NCBI RefSeq assembly: GCF_022836475.1
Contig: NZ_BQXH01000018.1
Span: 1-50,878, forward strand
From: Ligilactobacillus pabuli
Lineage (GTDB): Bacteria; Bacillota; Bacilli; Lactobacillales; Lactobacillaceae
DNA: 50,878 nt
Reading direction: 5' to 3'
Position numbers and translations under genes: made by a program. The stretch's first letter is position 1; each line of letters begins with the position of its first letter. This document shows, piece after piece, positions 34,031 through 42,926 of this stretch. The notes beneath the pieces were generated by a model. It was not told the DNA's origin. It worked only from the letters and a program-made list of their open reading frames with translations, and made no database searches.

Positions 34031-34579
34031 ATGAATTATACAGGAATTATTGGGAATAATGCTAGAAATTCAACGAACCGGACTTTATTACAGTATATTC
34101 AAAAACATTTTGGCGGTAGTGATCAGATCACACTGTGCGAAATTGCGGATGTACCAGTTTTCAATAAACCTGAATCTCACGTTGCACCGCCAGCAGTCGC
34201 AAAAATTGCCGCAGCGATTGAGCAAGCGGACGGAGTAATTATTGCTACTCCAGAATACGACCATACCGTTCCTGCCGTTTTAAGTAATACGTTGGAATGG
34301 TTAGCTTATACGACGGAGGCTTTGAAAGATAAACCAGTCTTTATCGTCGGTGCTTCTTATGGGGCACTTGGGACGTCACGGGCGCAAGGACACCTGCGGA
34401 TCATGTTAAATGGCCCAGATTTAGGTGCACGTGTACTGCCCGGTCAGGAATACTTATTAGGTCACTCCTTACAAGCTTTTGACGAGGATGGCATGATGGT
34501 TGTAGCAGAAGACATTCAGTCTTTGGAAGACCACATGAAGTATTTCGCAGAATTTGTTAAAAGTAACCAAGGAAAGTGA
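34031..34579 (+). CDS. NAD(P)H-dependent FMN reductase, HcrA-like
   Basis: 182-aa flavodoxin-like NADPH-dependent FMN reductase, with phosphate-binding loop near residue 7 (GNNARNSTNRTLL) and the flavin-contact motif ATPEYDHTVPAVLSNTLEW near 75-93. It likely supplies reduced flavin or electrons to the next gene's product. ATG 34031 follows AGGAGG by 8 nt. It lies 12 nt before the reductase gene. Size and order match HcrA of L. plantarum hydroxycinnamate reductase. Its sequence is clearly paralogous to the N-terminal domain of the following protein. Confidence 0.85.
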   Translation: MNYTGIIGNNARNSTNRTLLQYIQKHFGGSDQITLCEIADVPVFNKPESHVAPPAVAKIAAAIEQADGVIIATPEYDHTVPAVLSNTLEWLAYTTEALKDKPVFIVGASYGALGTSRAQGHLRIMLNGPDLGARVLPGQEYLLGHSLQAFDEDGMMVVAEDIQSLEDHMKYFAEFVKSNQGK

Positions 34580-34591
34580 GGGTGATCTGAC

Positions 34592-37048
34592 ATGAAAATT
34601 ATTGGTGTAATTGGAACAAACTCAGCTAACTCAGCAACGCGTAAATTACTGGAGTACATGCAACAACATTTTAAGCAACAAGCTGAGATCGAGCTGTTAG
34701 AAATTACTGACTACCCGCTGTTTAATGAATCAGATGACCAGAGCGAGTCAGCTTTATTGACCGGAGATGCCAAAAAAATTGAAGCTGCTGATGGTGTGAT
34801 CATCTCAACTTCAGAACATAACCGGATGATCCCTAGCAGTTTGAAGAGCTTTTTGGAATGGATGTCCTTTAAGCTACATCCTTTCAATAACAAACCTGTT
34901 ATGGTAGTTGGCAGTTCAGTTACGAAACAAGGCTCTGCCAGCGCCCAGCTAGCCTTGCGTCAAACTTTAGATGCACCAGGACTTGGAGCAATCGTTTTGC
35001 CCGGCAATGAATTTTTGTTGAGTTCGAGTGCTGCAGCCTTCGATGAAAATGGCGCATTAAAAGATCAGGGAACAATTGATTTTCTAGGAACTTGTTTTAA
35101 AAACTTTTTGCAGTTTGTTAAAGTCGCAGACGTTTTGAATGGAGTGGATGAAATGAATTTCGAACCAGGAACATATTCAGTAATGGCAAGCGGACACAAC
35201 GGTAAGGTACCAATGAAGGTAACTTTCTCAGAAAATCGGATCGAAAACATCGAAATCGATACTGAGGGAGAAACAACTGGGATCGCTGATACAGTGTGGG
35301 AGCGGATGCCGCAACAAATCATTGATGGCCAAACCTTGAATGTTGACGCTGTTTCCGGTGCTTCTGATACTAGCCGTGGAGTGTTGACTGGTGTTGCCGA
35401 AGCTGTTTCTTTGGCAGGGGCTGACCCTGATGTTTTGAAGAAACGTCCAAAACCAGCGAAAAACGTTGCTGACGAACCAGTTGAATATGAAGCTGATGTC
35501 GTCGTAGTTGGTGGTGGTGGAACTGGTTTAAGTGCCGCTGCAACTTCTTTACAAGCTGGCAAGAAGACGATCTTGGTTGAAAAATTCCCCGCTGTTGGTG
35601 GAAACACGATCCGGACAGGTGGTCCAATGAACGCTGCTGATCCAGAATGGCAAAATACTTTTGATGCTTTGCCAGGTGAAGCTGCAACCTTGAAGAGTTT
35701 GATGGAAACACCAGACGAGAAAATCGACCCAGAATACTTGGAAGACTTCCATGCTTTACAAGGTCAATTAAAGGAATATTTGGATAGTGACAAGCACTTC
35801 CTCTTTGATTCTAAATTGTTGCATGAAATTCAAACTTACCTCGGTGGAAAACGGCAAGATTTGTCAGGCAATGATATCCACGGTGACTACAACTTAGTGA
35901 AGACTTTAGTTGATAATGCTTTGGACTCAGTTAAATGGCTGCAAAATATTGGGGTTCGCTTCGATCCAAACGAAGTTACAATGCCTGTTGGTGCTAAGTG
36001 GCGTCGGGGACACAAACCATTGGAAAACCAAGGTTACGAATATATCTCAAACTTACAAAGATATGTTAAAGAAGAAGGCGGGCAGATCATTACTGATACT
36101 CGCGTTAAGAAATTACTGCAACAAGATGGCAAATTAGTTGGTTTGGAAGCAGAAAATTTCGATGGCCAAAAAGTGATCGTCCATGCCAGCTCAGTGATCT
36201 TAGCTTCTGGTGGTTTCGCCGCAAATACGAAGATGGTCCAACAATATAACACTTACTGGACTAAGGTTGACGATGATATTGCAACTTCTAACTCACCAGC
36301 AATGACCGGTGACGGGATCAAGTTAGGGACTGATGTTGGTGCTGACTTAGTCGGAATGGGCTTCTCACAAATGATGCCAGTTTCTGACCCTGTGACAGGT
36401 GAACTGTTCAGTGGTTTGCAAGTTCCACCAGCAAACTTCGTAATGGTCAATAACAAGGGTGATCGTTTCGTTGACGAATATGAAAGTCGTGACGTCTTAT
36501 CTCAAGCAGCAATCGATAATGGTGGTTTGTTCTACCTGATCGCTGATGACAACATCAAGGCAACGGCTTATAATACCAGTCAAGAAAAAATCGACGAACA
36601 AGTTGCAGCCGGGACTTTGTTCAGAGATGATACTTTGGAAGGCTTAGCTGCTCAAATTAAAGTTGATCCAGCTGAATTAGTACAAACAATTAAGAATTAC
36701 AATTCTTACGTTGATGCTGGTAAAGACCCTGAATTTGGTAAAGATGTCTTTGATTTGAAAGTTGAAAAAGCACCATTCTACGCAACTCCACGTAAACCAG
36801 CCTTGCATCACACAATGGGTGGTTTGAAGATTGACAAGCAGGCTCATGTCTTAAACGAAGCCGGCGAGAAGATCACTGGATTGTATGCAGCGGGTGAAGT
36901 TGCTGGCGGCTTGCATGCTGGGAACCGTTTAGGCGGTAACTCTTTAGCTGATATCTTTACATTCGGTCGGATCGCAGCGCAAACAGCAGTGACTGAACAT
37001 GAAGAATTAGCAACTGATGCCACAACATCAGCTAGTCACTCAGAATAA
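34592..37048 (+). CDS. three-domain flavin-dependent enoate reductase, HcrB-like (fumarate reductase family)
   Basis: 818-aa soluble reductase. Residues 1-180 form an FMN-reductase-like domain; 188-280 an FMN_bind domain with the covalent flavinylation motif DAVSGASDT (target Ser258); about 300-800 an FAD domain of flavocytochrome c/fumarate reductases ([14 protein letters not shown], then [28 protein letters not shown]). The domain order is that of HcrB/Par1-type hydroxycinnamate reductases of lactobacilli and of related acrylate, urocanate or fumarate reductases; the exact substrate cannot be read. It would reduce an alkene acid with NADH as electron sink. Flavinylation needs ApbE, which is not in this window. 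TAA is followed by hairpin element 6a. Confidence 0.88.
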   Translation: MKIIGVIGTNSANSATRKLLEYMQQHFKQQAEIELLEITDYPLFNESDDQSESALLTGDAKKIEAADGVIISTSEHNRMIPSSLKSFLEWMSFKLHPFNNKPVMVVGSSVTKQGSASAQLALRQTLDAPGLGAIVLPGNEFLLSSSAAAFDENGALKDQGTIDFLGTCFKNFLQFVKVADVLNGVDEMNFEPGTYSVMASGHNGKVPMKVTFSENRIENIEIDTEGETTGIADTVWERMPQQIIDGQTLNVDAVSGASDTSRGVLTGVAEAVSLAGADPDVLKKRPKPAKNVADEPVEYEADVVVVGGGGTGLSAAATSLQAGKKTILVEKFPAVGGNTIRTGGPMNAADPEWQNTFDALPGEAATLKSLMETPDEKIDPEYLEDFHALQGQLKEYLDSDKHFLFDSKLLHEIQTYLGGKRQDLSGNDIHGDYNLVKTLVDNALDSVKWLQNIGVRFDPNEVTMPVGAKWRRGHKPLENQGYEYISNLQRYVKEEGGQIITDTRVKKLLQQDGKLVGLEAENFDGQKVIVHASSVILASGGFAANTKMVQQYNTYWTKVDDDIATSNSPAMTGDGIKLGTDVGADLVGMGFSQMMPVSDPVTGELFSGLQVPPANFVMVNNKGDRFVDEYESRDVLSQAAIDNGGLFYLIADDNIKATAYNTSQEKIDEQVAAGTLFRDDTLEGLAAQIKVDPAELVQTIKNYNSYVDAGKDPEFGKDVFDLKVEKAPFYATPRKPALHHTMGGLKIDKQAHVLNEAGEKITGLYAAGEVAGGLHAGNRLGGNSLADIFTFGRIAAQTAVTEHEELATDATTSASHSE

Positions 37049-37168
37049 AAACAGAGCGAAGCAAAGCGATTAGCTCCCGAGCATATCGGAGCCTGGCCTT
37101 TAATGCGATTTAGGCATTGAAGGTTAGACTTGGATAAGCGGAAGGAGCTGCTTTGAGAAGCTCGACTA
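37049..37168 (+). repeat. hairpin repeat element, copy 6a
   Basis: Directly after the reductase TAA. Outer stems CAAAGC/GCTTTG and AGCTCC/GGAGCT; apical CTTTAATGC/GCATTGAAG around GATTTAG. Same subfamily as 8b and 9. Confidence 0.85.
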
Positions 37169-37170
37169 AA

Positions 37171-37200
37171 ATAACAGAGCGGAGCAGCTCAGTTAGAAAA
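37171..37200 (+). repeat. hairpin repeat element, copy 6b, 5' fragment
   Basis: TAACAGAGCGGAGCAGCTCAGTTAG, the first ~25 nt of an element, then runs straight into a terminator. A truncated tandem copy. Confidence 0.6.
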
Positions 37201-37240
37201 ACAGTTTAGTTCCTAGTAATAGGGCTAAGCTGTTTTTTTT
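37196..37240 (+). terminator. terminator of the HcrAB-like operon
   Basis: AAAAACAG..TAG and CTA..CTGTTTTTTTT pair around CCT/AGG. Confidence 0.7.
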
Positions 37241-37283
37241 AAGTTTATGCACTCTGTAATTCGCAGTTCATTGCGGTATAATG

Positions 37284-37323
37284 GCACTAAAGTTCAGCAC
37301 GATCATCTTAAATTTAGTGCTAA
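37284..37323 (+). promoter_or_regulatory. inverted repeat in the epimerase leader
   Basis: GCACTAAA and TTTAGTGC are perfect 8-bp arms with a ~25-nt loop, just before the ribosome binding site and shortly after TATAAT (near 37272). Operator or 5' UTR hairpin. Confidence 0.45.
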
Positions 37324-37339
37324 AGGCGGGAAAAGATAA

Positions 37340-38410
37340 ATGACATTAACAATTACTAAAGTTACTAGTGAAACGACAAAAACACCTTTAATACACCCAT
37401 TTGTGACAGCTCAACATACAGTCAACGACATTGAAGCTATTGGTGTCACGATCACTCTCAGCAATGGTTTAGTGGGGCATGGCGCTGCGACTGCCAATGA
37501 AGTAGTAACAGGCGATACCTTGGCCTCGGCCATGAGCGTGATCGAGGAAGTTTTACGACCTAAATTGTTAGAGCAGGATTTTGAACGGTGGGAAGCTTTA
37601 TTGACACGACTACAGACAGCCATCAAACATAATGAACCAGCCAAAGCAGCCTGTGAATTGGCGCTGTATGATTTACGCAGCCAACTGTTTGGGGTCCCAC
37701 TATATCAGTATTTAGGCGGCAGTAGTCAGCGAGTCGCAACAGACTTTACGATTGGTATTGGTGAACCTCAAGCGATGGTCAAAGAAGCTTTGGAAAAGGA
37801 ACAAGCTGGTTTTCAAGCACTAAAAATTAAAGTTGGCGGGACTGATGTCGCTGAAGAGTCAGCCCGGATCCATGCGATTGCTTCAGCTACCCAAAAAACA
37901 ACTCGTTTACGGATCGACGCAAACCAGGCGTGGAACGTGAAAGAAAGCTTGCAGTTGATCGAAGAATTGGCTGATCTAGCGGACCGCATCGATTTTATTG
38001 AACAGCCAGTTAAGGCCGCAGATGTTGCTGGGTTAAAAGCAGTGACTGCCCAGTCCAAACTACCGATCATGGCAGATGAGAGTGTCTTTTCACCAGTGGA
38101 TGCACTGAATTTACTGCAGGAGCGGGCCTGTGATTATATTAATATCAAATTGATGAAAACAGGTGGTTTAAGTCAGGCAGAAAAAATCAATCAACTTTGT
38201 GAATTGTACGGGGTCCATTGTATGGTAGGTTGTATGATCGAATCAGCGAGCGGGATCGCAGCGGCAGCGGCGTTTGCGGCAGCACACGACAACGTGAAGT
38301 TTGCTGATTTAGACTCAGTTTTCATGGCTGACCTAACAAATGGTAATCAGCCGTATTCATTAGAAAAAGATAGCTTTATTTTGAAGGATAAACCAGGATT
38401 AGGGTTCTAA
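37340..38410 (+). CDS. dipeptide epimerase (L-Ala-D/L-Glu epimerase type)
   Basis: 356-aa enolase-superfamily enzyme, muconate lactonizing subgroup. Catalytic acid/base lysines are in ALKIKVGG near 160 and NIKLMKTGG near 268; metal ligands are Asp in RIDANQAW, Glu in DFIEQPV and Asp in IMADESV. It would convert L-Ala-D-Glu from murein peptides to L-Ala-L-Glu, which peptidases can use. In Bacillus the partner YkfC is adjacent; here the YkfC-like peptidase is at 6102. The dipeptide specificity is inferred from the family. A terminator follows the stop. Confidence 0.88.
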   Translation: MTLTITKVTSETTKTPLIHPFVTAQHTVNDIEAIGVTITLSNGLVGHGAATANEVVTGDTLASAMSVIEEVLRPKLLEQDFERWEALLTRLQTAIKHNEPAKAACELALYDLRSQLFGVPLYQYLGGSSQRVATDFTIGIGEPQAMVKEALEKEQAGFQALKIKVGGTDVAEESARIHAIASATQKTTRLRIDANQAWNVKESLQLIEELADLADRIDFIEQPVKAADVAGLKAVTAQSKLPIMADESVFSPVDALNLLQERACDYINIKLMKTGGLSQAEKINQLCELYGVHCMVGCMIESASGIAAAAAFAAAHDNVKFADLDSVFMADLTNGNQPYSLEKDSFILKDKPGLGF

Positions 38411-38416
38411 ACCAGC

Positions 38417-38449
38417 AAAAAAACGCTTCTCATGCGAGAGGCGTTTTTT
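38417..38449. terminator. terminator between converging genes
   Basis: AAAAACGC..CTC and GAG..GCGTTTTTT pair; T runs in both directions. Confidence 0.7.
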
Positions 38450-38471
38450 GCTATGCTGGCATAAATTTTTA

Positions 38472-39221
38472 TCAATGTGCAAACTGCTGAATAATGTCAT
38501 TCAGTGCCCGCGCTGCTCCAACAAAGTGGCGATCGTAATAGCGAGTAAATCGCTCATCTGAGACATACATCAGTCCCAATCCTCGATGAGCCTCAGCTGA
38601 ATAGCTTGTCCAAGTATAACTTAACCATTGCTTGTGCAAGTCAAAGATTTCCTTGGCAAGGTCGCTTTGTGTGTTTTGTACGTAAGCCTGTAATTTTTCG
38701 AAAAGTTGTTGTTCGGTCGTTGCTTTTTCTTGTAGTTGAGCTGCTGTTGAATTTAAAAACCTTTGATTAGAAGCATCAATAGTTTTTTCGCCATATTTTG
38801 TTCGGATCTCTGCGCCGTATTTACTTTCATTTTCAGTGATTTTTTGCTTTTTAAAAGCCATAAATTTTTCTTGATCAGACATCTTTTTTTCTCCTTGATA
38901 GTGGTCTAGAGTTTGTTCAACAGCCGTTAATAACCGCTCAATGTCAGCCTTTTTTTGAGAAAGTTGCTGCCACTGGTCATTTAGTGCCTGTTCAACGTCA
39001 AAGTCAGGAGCATCTAAAATGTTTTTGATCTCTGCTAGTTGAAGATCTAGCTGCCGATAAAATAAAATTTGCTGCAAGCGCTCGACTTCTTTAGCTCCAT
39101 AAATTCGATAACCTGCCGAATTGATGCGGGCTGGTTTTAGCAGATCAATTTCATCGTAGTACCGCAGTGTCCGTGCACTGACACCCGATAATTGAGCAAA
39201 TTTTTTGATCGTATATTCCAT
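38472..39221 (-). CDS. MerR-family regulator with TipAS domain
   Basis: 249-aa regulator: N-terminal MerR winged helix (YTIKKFAQLSGVSARTLRYYDEIDLLKP), a coiled-coil dimerisation helix (about 75-120) and a C-terminal TipAS antibiotic-recognition-like domain (125-249). Family members bind drugs or peptides and activate by untwisting promoters with long spacers. Its own promoter at 39245 has exactly such a 19-bp spacer with an inverted repeat, so it is probably autoregulated. The effector is unknown; a proline iminopeptidase gene lies upstream on the same strand. Confidence 0.9.
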   Translation of the reverse strand: MEYTIKKFAQLSGVSARTLRYYDEIDLLKPARINSAGYRIYGAKEVERLQQILFYRQLDLQLAEIKNILDAPDFDVEQALNDQWQQLSQKKADIERLLTAVEQTLDHYQGEKKMSDQEKFMAFKKQKITENESKYGAEIRTKYGEKTIDASNQRFLNSTAAQLQEKATTEQQLFEKLQAYVQNTQSDLAKEIFDLHKQWLSYTWTSYSAEAHRGLGLMYVSDERFTRYYDRHFVGAARALNDIIQQFAH

Positions 39222-39244
39222 TTTGTTCTCCCCCTGACAAAATC

Positions 39245-39275
39245 ACTATAGACCTTGCCGTAACGTTAAGGTCAA
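39245..39275 (-). promoter_or_regulatory. MerR-type promoter with 19-bp spacer and operator
   Basis: Minus strand: TTGACC (39275-39270), 19-nt spacer, TATAGT (39250-39245). The inverted repeat GACCTT...AAGGTC fills the space between the hexamers, the typical MerR operator geometry. Confidence 0.8.
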
Positions 39276-39329
39276 GAAAAAATAACAAGTTCTTGAACAA
39301 GATTAGTGTTTTTTTCAGTGTGCTGTTAA

Positions 39330-40208
39330 TTAATGCTGGGTGAGCCAGTCGCGCAGCAAACTGACGTATTCGTCGTGGTGTTCAACAAACGGCATGTGCC
39401 GGCTGTTTTGGAACAGGTGCCAGTTTGCGTTTGGCAGTTGATCAAACATTGTTTTAGCGACTAAAGGTGTACATAAGTCATCAGTTCCATTGGTAATTAA
39501 AGTTGGTAAAGTAAGTTCATGCAAACGGTCAGTATATTCGTAGTTGTGCAAGTTGCCTAACGGATTATATTCGTTTGGCCCCCATGCGGTTAAGTATGCC
39601 TGGTCACCGTTTTGTTTTGGTCGGCGCAAGGGTTCGGGTGAGGCAGCCGTGACTGGTGCAGCCGCATGGAGTGCCATGTAATGTTCATTTGCAGCCAAGT
39701 ATTCAGGTGTCTCATAATTACCAGTTTGCTCAGCAGTCGCGATGGCGGCCTGTTCATTTGCTGGTAAATATTTGATCATCCGGTGCTGTTCACTGGCCCA
39801 AAGTGAAGCTGAAGAAAGAGTGCTGGATAAAATTAAACTTTGAACTCCTTTTGGCTTTCTTTCTAACAAATACATAATTGCCAGCATTCCGCCAAAGGAT
39901 TGGCCTAACAAATGCACCCGGTCTAGCTTGAGATAACGCCGTAATTCAGCCAGTTCATCCATCCAGGTCTCAGCTTGCCACAGTTCAGGCTGGTCAGGAG
40001 CAGAAGAACGGCCACAGCCAAGCTGATCGTACATGATCAGTTGCAGACCGGATTCAGCTAAGTCATCCAGCATTTCAAAATAGTTATGGGAGGAGCCGGG
40101 CCCGCCGTGCAGCAAGATCAGTGGGGCAGTCCCGTTCTGAGCTTCATCAACGATCCGGTAATAGGTTTGGTAACCGTGAAACGGCATAAATCCTTCAGTA
40201 GTTTTCAT
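39330..40208 (-). CDS. pepI: proline iminopeptidase
   Basis: 292-aa alpha/beta hydrolase of peptidase family S33, the length of lactobacillus PepI. It releases N-terminal proline from peptides in the cytoplasm. Oxyanion motif LHGGPGSSHNYF near 35, nucleophile GQSFGG with Ser near 104, Asp in TNGTDDLCTP and His in NSRHMPFVEH complete the triad. Works downstream of Opp peptide import. ATG 40208 is in reach of a weak AAGGACTGAT. It ends about 80 nt before the MerR promoter. Confidence 0.88.
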   Translation of the reverse strand: MKTTEGFMPFHGYQTYYRIVDEAQNGTAPLILLHGGPGSSHNYFEMLDDLAESGLQLIMYDQLGCGRSSAPDQPELWQAETWMDELAELRRYLKLDRVHLLGQSFGGMLAIMYLLERKPKGVQSLILSSTLSSASLWASEQHRMIKYLPANEQAAIATAEQTGNYETPEYLAANEHYMALHAAAPVTAASPEPLRRPKQNGDQAYLTAWGPNEYNPLGNLHNYEYTDRLHELTLPTLITNGTDDLCTPLVAKTMFDQLPNANWHLFQNSRHMPFVEHHDEYVSLLRDWLTQH

Positions 40209-40280
40209 TGAAAATGATCAGTCCTTTTTTTCTCTATTATATACCTGAAAGATTTAGTGACCGCAAGTTAGTTTTTTTAA

Positions 40281-40316
40281 ATAAAAATGACTCAGGAAAA
40301 AATTTCCTGAGTCACA
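40281..40316 (-). terminator. BCCT gene terminator
   Basis: TGACTCAGGAAA and TTTCCTGAGTCA form a perfect 12-bp stem; on the minus strand TTTTTATTT follows. Confidence 0.75.
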
Positions 40317-40320
40317 GTGA

Positions 40321-41940
40321 TTATGGTCGACTTAAATTGTGATAATTATTAAAGGAAAGGATCAGCTTCCCACGAACTGCAAATTTTCGTTCGACGGTAT
40401 ATTTTTGCCGCCGGTCGGTATTTTTGAGTTCGGTTGGTGTAAAGATCAATTCGCGGTCGTGTTTGACCAGTCGATAGATCGAAAATAGGACTAGTAAGCA
40501 AACAATCGTTAACGGTAAGCCCGCTAAAACAGAAATCGTTTGGATCACTTCAAAGCCGCCGACTAAGACCAAACTAAAGGCAAAGGCCAAAAAGATAAAG
40601 ACCCAGCTCATCCGGTTGAACCGGCTGGGTTCCTTGCCATATAGCGGTGTGCTGGTGAAAGAAGATAAGACGTAAGCAGCACCGGAAATTGTGGCAGCTA
40701 GGAAGATGAAACAGGAAATTGCGTAAAAAATCAGCATGAGTTTTTTGAGCGGCAGGGTCGCAATGACAGCGACGATGACATCAGCTTGACTATGATGATT
40801 TAAGACGGAAACAAGGTCAATTACTCCGGTTCGTTGCAGCCACATGGCATAACCGCCAAGGATCGCGTGAAACAGGAAACAGCCGGGCACACCGTAACCT
40901 AACATCCCCAATAATATTTGGCGAATAGTACGGCCGCGAGAGATTTTTGCGATAAAGGTCCCCATCAATGGCATGAAAGTTAACCACCAGCCCCAATAGA
41001 AAATTGTATCTTGTTGAGTTGGGCTAGGATGAATATTGGTCGACATGGGAATAAACTTCTGTGCGAGTACGCCCAGGCTTTTACCCCAATCCGCCAACAA
41101 GGTTCCAGTGGGACTGACTGCCAAAATTAAGGCTAAGAAAACAACGGCCAAATAAATATTGAACATACTTAAACGGTCGATCCCGCCATTTAAGCCCTTG
41201 TAGACGGTGAGACCTAATAGGACAAAAAGAACGAAGAAGATCCCGAGCTGCAGCCAAATCGTATTTGGAATATTGGTGACCGCAGAAAAGACGCGGGAGG
41301 TGCGGGGAACTTCCATCCCAATCGAGGAGCCTAAGCCCCCGATGATCCCGATCACAACTAAAAAGTCGATCAGAACACGTAACACTTTTTTCCCTGGGCG
41401 ATTTCCCTGTAAGAAAGAAAAGTTGTCACTTAATTTTTGAGTAGGTTTATTTTTACGATAGGTGACATAACCAATTAAAATAGCGGCCGGGGCAAACATC
41501 ATCCAGGCCATCGGTCCCCAGTTAAATTGCGATAGGGCACTCGAGGCAATGTAAGCCGAGTCTGAGTAAGGCTTGAGGCCAAACGGCGGAGCTTGAATGA
41601 ATTGCAGCGGGTCAGTGATACTCAGCATCATGATACTAGCATCGATCCCGGTCGCAAAAATCATGGAGCCCCATTTGAAATTACCGTAAATTGGTTTGTC
41701 GTTGGGTTTGCCAAGTTTAATGTTGCCATAGCGGCTGAAAGCAAGCCACAGCAAGAAAATAAAGTTGACAATGAAAACTAACAGATAGAGCCAGCCGAAG
41801 TGAACGTTGACCCAGCTCAGGATCGCAGTCAGCGGTTGTTGCAGGCGAGGTCCGCCAAGCATTAAGAACAAGGCGGCGAGGCCGAACAAACCAACAACGG
41901 GCAGAAAAATACGTTTATCTATAGCTTTATGAGATAAAAT
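40321..41940 (-). CDS. BCCT-family osmoprotectant transporter, ATT start
   Basis: Betaine/carnitine/choline-type secondary transporter with about 12 helices. The diagnostic region reads YWGWWLTFMPLMGTFIAKISRGRTIRQI; the Trp box is partly altered (usual SW is TF here), so the substrate may differ. The first standard start in frame, TTG 41889, would cut the first helix. The open frame extends upstream as ILSHKAIDKRIFLPVVG, and a strong AAGGAGG lies 7 nt before ATT 41940, with no ATG, GTG or TTG between. I propose ATT start, 539 aa. Hairpin element 7 lies antisense just upstream. Confidence 0.85.
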   Translation of the reverse strand: MLSHKAIDKRIFLPVVGLFGLAALFLMLGGPRLQQPLTAILSWVNVHFGWLYLLVFIVNFIFLLWLAFSRYGNIKLGKPNDKPIYGNFKWGSMIFATGIDASIMMLSITDPLQFIQAPPFGLKPYSDSAYIASSALSQFNWGPMAWMMFAPAAILIGYVTYRKNKPTQKLSDNFSFLQGNRPGKKVLRVLIDFLVVIGIIGGLGSSIGMEVPRTSRVFSAVTNIPNTIWLQLGIFFVLFVLLGLTVYKGLNGGIDRLSMFNIYLAVVFLALILAVSPTGTLLADWGKSLGVLAQKFIPMSTNIHPSPTQQDTIFYWGWWLTFMPLMGTFIAKISRGRTIRQILLGMLGYGVPGCFLFHAILGGYAMWLQRTGVIDLVSVLNHHSQADVIVAVIATLPLKKLMLIFYAISCFIFLAATISGAAYVLSSFTSTPLYGKEPSRFNRMSWVFIFLAFAFSLVLVGGFEVIQTISVLAGLPLTIVCLLVLFSIYRLVKHDRELIFTPTELKNTDRRQKYTVERKFAVRGKLILSFNNYHNLSRP

Positions 41941-41960
41941 AATAAATCCTCCTTAGGATA

Positions 41961-42079
41961 TACAGAGCGGAGTGAAACGGGAGAAAGCGAGCACCATCGG
42001 AGCCTGACCTTTAATGCGCTTTAGGCATTGAAGGTTGGGCTTGGATGGCGGAACTTTCTGTTTCACGGAGCTCGACTAA
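41961..42079 (+). repeat. hairpin repeat element, copy 7
   Basis: TACAGAGCGGAG ... GGAGCTCGACTA. Outer stems TGAAAC/GTTTCA and AGAAAG/CTTTCT, apical CTTTAATGC/GCATTGAAG. A solitary copy placed upstream of, and antisense to, the BCCT gene, not after a stop codon. Confidence 0.85.
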
Positions 42080-42158
42080 ACAAACTAAGCCAATCACTAG
42101 TCAATTTTGAACCTTAAAGTGTGTTCAAGACAGACTGGAGATTATACAACTTAGTTGA

Positions 42159-42226
42159 TCTGAACCGCCCAAGCTGGTTTTAAGCCTTCCTTTGTAACAG
42201 AAAAGCTTGACTCGGGCCGGTTCAAT
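42159..42226. repeat. imperfect inverted repeat, ~68 nt
   Basis: TGAACCG.CC.AAGCT near 42159 pairs imperfectly with AAGCTTG..GG.CGGTTCA ending near 42226. Further right, GCGTTG (42333) and CAACGC (near 42366) form another pair. The 577-nt gap 41941-42518 otherwise shows no gene. Confidence 0.4.
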
Positions 42227-42518
42227 TCAAATTACGGGCAAAAACTAGACGCAAAGCAAATATAAAATTGGTGAATGAGACAAAATAGGTTAATTTTTAA
42301 GCTAGTGTGCCAGAATTTTGACACACAAATAGCGTTGCTGCATCCGTCCACTGACGACTTGTAACAACGCTTGCATACAAATTGCCGAGCTTCATCCGTA
42401 AATGAATTTCGCCTTCATTATACAACCTTTAGTAAATTTGTTAAGGGATTATAAGGAAAAAGTGATGATTTTTTGTAAAAGAACGCTTACTTGCTAAAAT
42501 AGCCCAAGAAGGTTAGTG

Positions 42519-42716
42519 CTAAAAGTCTGGATAAGTTCGTTTGAAAAGCAGATAAATCAACCAAATAGTACCAAGGATCACGACAATGTTAATGACAGAA
42601 CTAAATTGAGCCGATGAAAACAATGGGGCGATCCAGATGGTATATCCATATTGAAGGATAGCAATCACGATCCCGATGGTGACAGCAAACTTAGCTCGTA
42701 TAGATTTTTTAGTCAT
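42519..42716 (-). CDS. small membrane protein, 65 aa
   Basis: Two predicted helices (about residues 10-30 and 38-57) after a basic start MTKKSIRAKF and a basic end. ATG 42716 has AAGGAGG 8 nt upstream, so I reject a longer in-frame start at 42821. A cre-like site lies 47 nt upstream. Family not recognised. Confidence 0.65.
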   Translation of the reverse strand: MTKKSIRAKFAVTIGIVIAILQYGYTIWIAPLFSSAQFSSVINIVVILGTIWLIYLLFKRTYPDF

Positions 42717-42762
42717 TAAAGCACCTCCTTTACCATCAACCGTAACAAAATTAATTGTTTTT

Positions 42763-42776
42763 TTCAAGCGCTTACA
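42763..42776 (-). promoter_or_regulatory. possible CcpA (cre) site
   Basis: Minus strand TGTAAGCGCTTGAA fits the cre consensus TGWAARCGYTWNCW except one position. It lies in the leader/promoter of the 65-aa membrane protein gene and suggests carbon catabolite control. Confidence 0.4.
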
Positions 42777-42926
42777 ATTACAGAAAAATAAAGGCCAACT
42801 GGCTTGTTTCATATTAGCCATGATTAACGAGGCCTGCTAATTGTGTTAGCTGGCTTTATCTGGTAAAACTATAGGTAGGGGAAAGAAAAAACAGCAGCCC
42901 CTGGATCATCGAAGGAGGAACTTTTT

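Noticed and set aside
42519-42821. 100-aa version of the small membrane protein
   Set aside because: A strong AAGGAGG lies inside it before ATG 42716, and the extra N-terminus covers a cre-like site.
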